Source: Parafrankia discariae (GTDB lineage: Bacteria; Actinomycetota; Actinomycetes; Frankiales; Frankiaceae). From it: a stretch of 60,899 nucleotides of DNA. How positions within the stretch are numbered: position 1 is the stretch's first letter; each line of letters starts with the position of its first letter. The stretch spans positions 1 through 60,899 of the forward strand of contig NZ_KB891221.1 in NCBI RefSeq assembly GCF_000373365.1, read 5' to 3'. Under the pieces are notes generated by a model. That model did not search any database. It was not told the origin of the DNA and saw nothing but the letters and a program-made list of their open reading frames with translations. Position numbers and translations under genes: made by a program. This document shows positions 58,457 to 60,899 of the stretch, piece after piece.

Positions 58457-59871
58457 TGGGGTGTCACCTTCACAAGTGCGGTGCGGTGCGGGGGGGTGAC
58501 GGTAGCCGTATACAACGAGGTACTCCGCCGTCTGCCATCGAGGGTGGAGGCGGCCAGGGCCGGTGGGGGCGCCTCCGGGACCGGCAGCGTCGCGGTGACC
58601 ACGAAGCCACCCTCGCCGTCGGAACCGGCCTGCATGTGGCCGCCGACCGCGGCGGCCCGCTCGCGCATGCCGAGCAGGCCGTGCCCGCCGCGACCGCGCT
58701 GCGCCGCCGGGTTCTGCGTAGGGCCGGGGGCGGGCTGTTTCCGGGTGGGGCCGGTGCCGGGGAACCTGCGGGCAGGACCGGTGCCGGGCGGCTGGCCGGT
58801 ACCGCCGGATGCGGGGAGAGCCATGCCCGCGGTGTTGTGGATGCGAAGGCGCAACTCGCCGAAACCGTAGCCGACCGCGACCGAGGTCCGGGCGCCCCGG
58901 GAGTGCTTGTGAGCGTTCGTCAGTGACTCCTGCACGATCCGGTAGGCGGCCAGGTCGGTGAGCGCCGGCAGCTCGCGGGACTGACCGGTCACGTCGAGTG
59001 CGACGGACATCCCGCCTGCCGTGAAGCCGGACAGCAGCGTGGGGAGTTGGGACAGGCCCGCGGGCGGCTGGGTCGACACCGGCTCGGAGGTGTCCCGCAG
59101 CGCGTAGACCAACAGTTTCAGCTCGTCCAGGACGGTGGCGCTGGCGCGGCGGATGTGGCCGAGCGCCTCGTCGGCGCCGGCCGGCTGCTCGTAGAGCATG
59201 TGGGAGGCGACGGCTGCCTGCACCTTGACGAGAGTGATGTGGTGGGCGACCACGTCATGCAGCTCCCGGGCGATGCGTAACCGTTCCTCGGCGACCTGCC
59301 GCCGGGCCTCCTCCTCCCGGCTCTGCTCCGCCCGCCGGGCCCGGTCCTCGACCGCGGCGATGTAGGCACGCCGGCTGCGGACCGCGTCCCCGGTGGCGGT
59401 CGCGGAGACAACCCAGGTGGACAGGCCCAGGACCACCGCCACAACCCCCTGCTTCTGCCACAGCGCCGGCGGGATCAGAACGATCATGGAGGCGAGGGCC
59501 GAGATCCACGCCGCCTCGCGGGACCGGTAGACCGCCAGGCTGTACAGGGCGACCCCGGTGGCGAAGGTGAGCGGTGGGCTGTCGTCGGGCGTCAGGTTGA
59601 GGACGAACACGAGCACGGTGCAACCGAGGACGACGCCGAGAACCGCACCCGGCCATGATCGGCGCGCCACCAGGGCGGCACAGCCGATCATGCTCATGAC
59701 CAGGCTGGGCCCGGTCGGCCTGAGGTGGCTGGGAGCGCTCTGCACGGCCAGCCACATCCCCAGGGCCAAGACCACGACAGCGAGCAGGCCGTCGACCAGC
59801 CAGGGGTAGCGCCGAGCCGTACACCGGCACACATTCCAGAACTGCGCGATCTTTGGTGCCACCGCAACCAC
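58453..59871 (-). CDS. Sensor histidine kinase (HisKA_3 type)
   Basis: A 472-residue membrane kinase. About five or six hydrophobic helices occupy residues ~25-165, with no large extracellular sensor loop. A charged coiled-coil stretch (VEDRARRAEQSREEEARRQV) leads to the H-box ARELHDVVAHHITLVKVQ; the N-box is in RIVQESLTNAHKHSRGA and the G-box in HGLLGMRERAAAVGG. A Gly/Pro/Thr-rich insert of ~40 residues separates N- and G-boxes, and ~45 non-conserved residues follow the ATPase domain. It resembles the DesK/LiaS-like kinases that sense membrane or envelope stress. Confidence 0.9.
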   Translation of the reverse strand: MVAVAPKIAQFWNVCRCTARRYPWLVDGLLAVVVLALGMWLAVQSAPSHLRPTGPSLVMSMIGCAALVARRSWPGAVLGVVLGCTVLVFVLNLTPDDSPPLTFATGVALYSLAVYRSREAAWISALASMIVLIPPALWQKQGVVAVVLGLSTWVVSATATGDAVRSRRAYIAAVEDRARRAEQSREEEARRQVAEERLRIARELHDVVAHHITLVKVQAAVASHMLYEQPAGADEALGHIRRASATVLDELKLLVYALRDTSEPVSTQPPAGLSQLPTLLSGFTAGGMSVALDVTGQSRELPALTDLAAYRIVQESLTNAHKHSRGARTSVAVGYGFGELRLRIHNTAGMALPASGGTGQPPGTGPARRFPGTGPTRKQPAPGPTQNPAAQRGRGGHGLLGMRERAAAVGGHMQAGSDGEGGFVVTATLPVPEAPPPALAASTLDGRRRSTSLYTATVTPPHRTALVKVTPQ

Positions 59872-60314
59872 GGTACCCAGCGGTTGCCGATTGTCGACCT
59901 GCGGCGATAGTAGTTCCTCGTCTACTGCGTCCGTAGTAGACGAGGCGTCGCCGATCAGTCGCGGACGACATCCGCCACGGATCGGCGACGTGGCGTGTCA
60001 ATTCCGGCAGAACGACACGCCGGGGAACACCCACCGGATCGGGGAAGGAAATCTTTTCGCCGCTCCCGCGGAGTGGCGATCGCCGATGCGGTGAACGGGT
60101 GGTCGCGGATCGGACGGGCACTTACGTGACAACCCGCGGCCCTCGGCGGACCGACGAAGTGGTCGGCTACTGCCGGCGCGGTAGTCACAATGACTTCCCC
60201 TGGTGGATGAAGAGGCCGGGCCGGCGGTGCACAGTGGTCCGATTCCCAGGTGCAGCCCAGGACCGGAGGTCTGAGTGACAACGACCGGGCGGTCAGCTCT
60301 CACAAGACGCTGCG
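59872..60314. other. Intergenic region between kinase and FHA-ABC gene
   Basis: A gap of about 440 bp with no credible gene. It contains the 11-bp perfect inverted repeat described separately (59916-59945) and otherwise nothing I recognise; GC is a little lower than in the flanking genes. It should hold the promoters of the two-component operon (minus) and the FHA-ABC gene (plus). Confidence 0.4.
59916..59945. promoter_or_regulatory. Inverted repeat upstream of the histidine kinase
   Basis: CCTCGTCTACT-gcgtccgt-AGTAGACGAGG has 11-bp perfect arms and lies 45 bp before the kinase start. A related TAGTAG half-site is just upstream (GATAGTAG). NarL-type regulators bind such repeats, so autoregulation by the partner response regulator is plausible. 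Confidence 0.5.
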
Positions 60315-60359
60315 ATGCCGACGGCCTTCCACGGTGACCCACGCAACCGGAAACCTCCA

Positions 60360-60899
60360 GTGGACGATCAACGCTCAGCACGGCGACGCGCCCCCCTGGC
60401 CGGTCCGCCAGTGGACCTGAGCACGCTGAGCGTGGTCAGCCCAGCGGGCCGGACCACGCTGGCAGGCAACGCGTCATACCTGGTCGGCCGGGCCCGCGGC
60501 GCTGACATCGTGATCGGTGACGGCAGGGTCTCCCGGCACCACCTCGTGCTCGAACCGGTCGCTGACGGCTGGCACGTGCGGGACATCAGCGCGAACGGTC
60601 TGTGGCAGGACGGGCGCCGGATCAGAGGCACCACGCTGCGCCTGGGTGAGGTGCGGCTCCGGCTCGGTGCCGCCGACGGTCCGGAGGTGGTCCTTTCCCC
60701 GCGGCCGGTCAGGTCTCCGGAGTACGACGAGCTGCGCCGGCGGATCGGCTACGTGCCGCAGGCCGATCCGCTGCACGCCCAGCTCACCGTGCGGGAGGCG
60801 CTCGAGTACGGCGCCGAGCTGCGGTTCCCCGCGGACACCACCGCGCAGGAACGGCGGGCCCGGGTGGCGGAGGTGATCGGCGAGCTCGGTCTGACCGCG
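60360..60899 (+). CDS. FHA-domain ABC ATPase lacking the P-loop (partial, runs off the end)
   Basis: An open frame to the window end. From about 60417 it encodes an FHA domain: YLVGRARGADIVIGDGRVSR then HHLVLEP and DISANGLWQDG, which binds phosphothreonine. The frame then goes from GPEVVLSPRPVRS straight to EYDELRRRIGYVPQADPLHA (Q-loop region) and QLTVREALEYGAELRFPADT of an ABCG-like ATPase. The strand with Walker A (G-x4-GKS/T) and ~70 preceding residues are missing, without loss of frame, near 60706-60716. Such a protein should not bind ATP normally. The start could be GTG 60360, GTG 60411 or ATG 60315, all in frame. The rest, presumably an ABC-2 permease, lies outside. Confidence 0.7.
   Translation, partial: MDDQRSARRRAPLAGPPVDLSTLSVVSPAGRTTLAGNASYLVGRARGADIVIGDGRVSRHHLVLEPVADGWHVRDISANGLWQDGRRIRGTTLRLGEVRLRLGAADGPEVVLSPRPVRSPEYDELRRRIGYVPQADPLHAQLTVREALEYGAELRFPADTTAQERRARVAEVIGELGLTA

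Noticed and set aside
57785-60899. Two-component system considered as regulator of the sugar genes
   Set aside because: It is a separate transcription unit with a membrane-stress-type kinase, and its candidate repeat was not seen near the sugar operons.

Overview
The window comes from a high-GC actinomycete: strongly GC-biased third codon positions, many GTG/TTG starts, ATGA/GTGA stop-start overlaps inside operons, and a mycofactocin-type short-chain dehydrogenase at the left end. Gene content (fused LivH-LivM-LivG permease/ATPase, MFS-LivF fusion, many LacI-type regulators) resembles Frankia-like actinobacteria, but the genus is an inference. I see no rRNA, tRNA, CRISPR array, phage gene or insertion sequence.

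Layout. 0-2.9 kb: an intact SDR, then three broken genes (SnoaL-like, XdhC-like, carboxymuconolactone decarboxylase-like) and a MarR regulator divergent from 3.0-6.7 kb, a two-gene heterodimeric ABC exporter. 6.7-7.4 kb: remains of a six-hairpin glycosidase. 7.6-16.4 kb: a glucuronate block: FGGY gluconokinase, LacI regulator, fructuronate reductase, glucuronate isomerase, a LarA-family nickel-pincer epimerase homologue and beta-glucuronidase. 16.6-34.1 kb: a LacI regulator divergent from a long glycoside operon: GH2, GH3, MFS-LivF fusion, LivHMG fusion, substrate-binding lipoprotein, GH1, Gfo/Idh/MocA oxidoreductase and a frameshifted GH3. 34.2-36.8 kb: a scar zone: a lipoprotein fused in frame to the back half of a xylulokinase, the tail of an ABC ATPase behind a conserved promoter, and a damaged GntR gene. 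37-46.3 kb: a rhamnose operon on the minus strand (DeoR regulator, rhaI, fused aldolase/lactaldehyde dehydrogenase, rhaB, FMN lactate dehydrogenase, GH78 rhamnosidase). 46.4-48.2 kb: GH43 beta-xylosidase with its own promoter/operator. 48.2-57.7 kb: a sugar-acid operon (lactonase, aldehyde dehydrogenase, alcohol dehydrogenase, acid-sugar dehydratase, U32-like protein), a LacI regulator and galT-galK, with the same operator palindrome in front of both operons. 57.8-60.9 kb: a NarL-type two-component system and the start of an FHA-ABC ATPase that lacks its P-loop.

How the parts fit. Most of the window is a plant-glycan utilisation island. The most interesting reading is the glucuronate block: glucuronidase, UxaC and UxuB would make D-mannonate, yet no mannonate dehydratase or KDG kinase is present. 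Instead there is a LarA-family protein, a family that includes D-gluconate 2-epimerases (mannonate and gluconate are C2 epimers), and a gluconokinase. Together these would form a bypass from glucuronate to 6-phosphogluconate. A shared promoter/operator module (TTGCGC, 18 bp, TAG-CT box, then a CTAG-ACGTGCTAG palindrome) ties GH2, GH43 and a deleted third locus together, and a related palindrome precedes gluconokinase.

A second theme is decay: at least nine genes carry internal deletions, frameshifts or fusions, while the neighbouring sugar operons remain intact.
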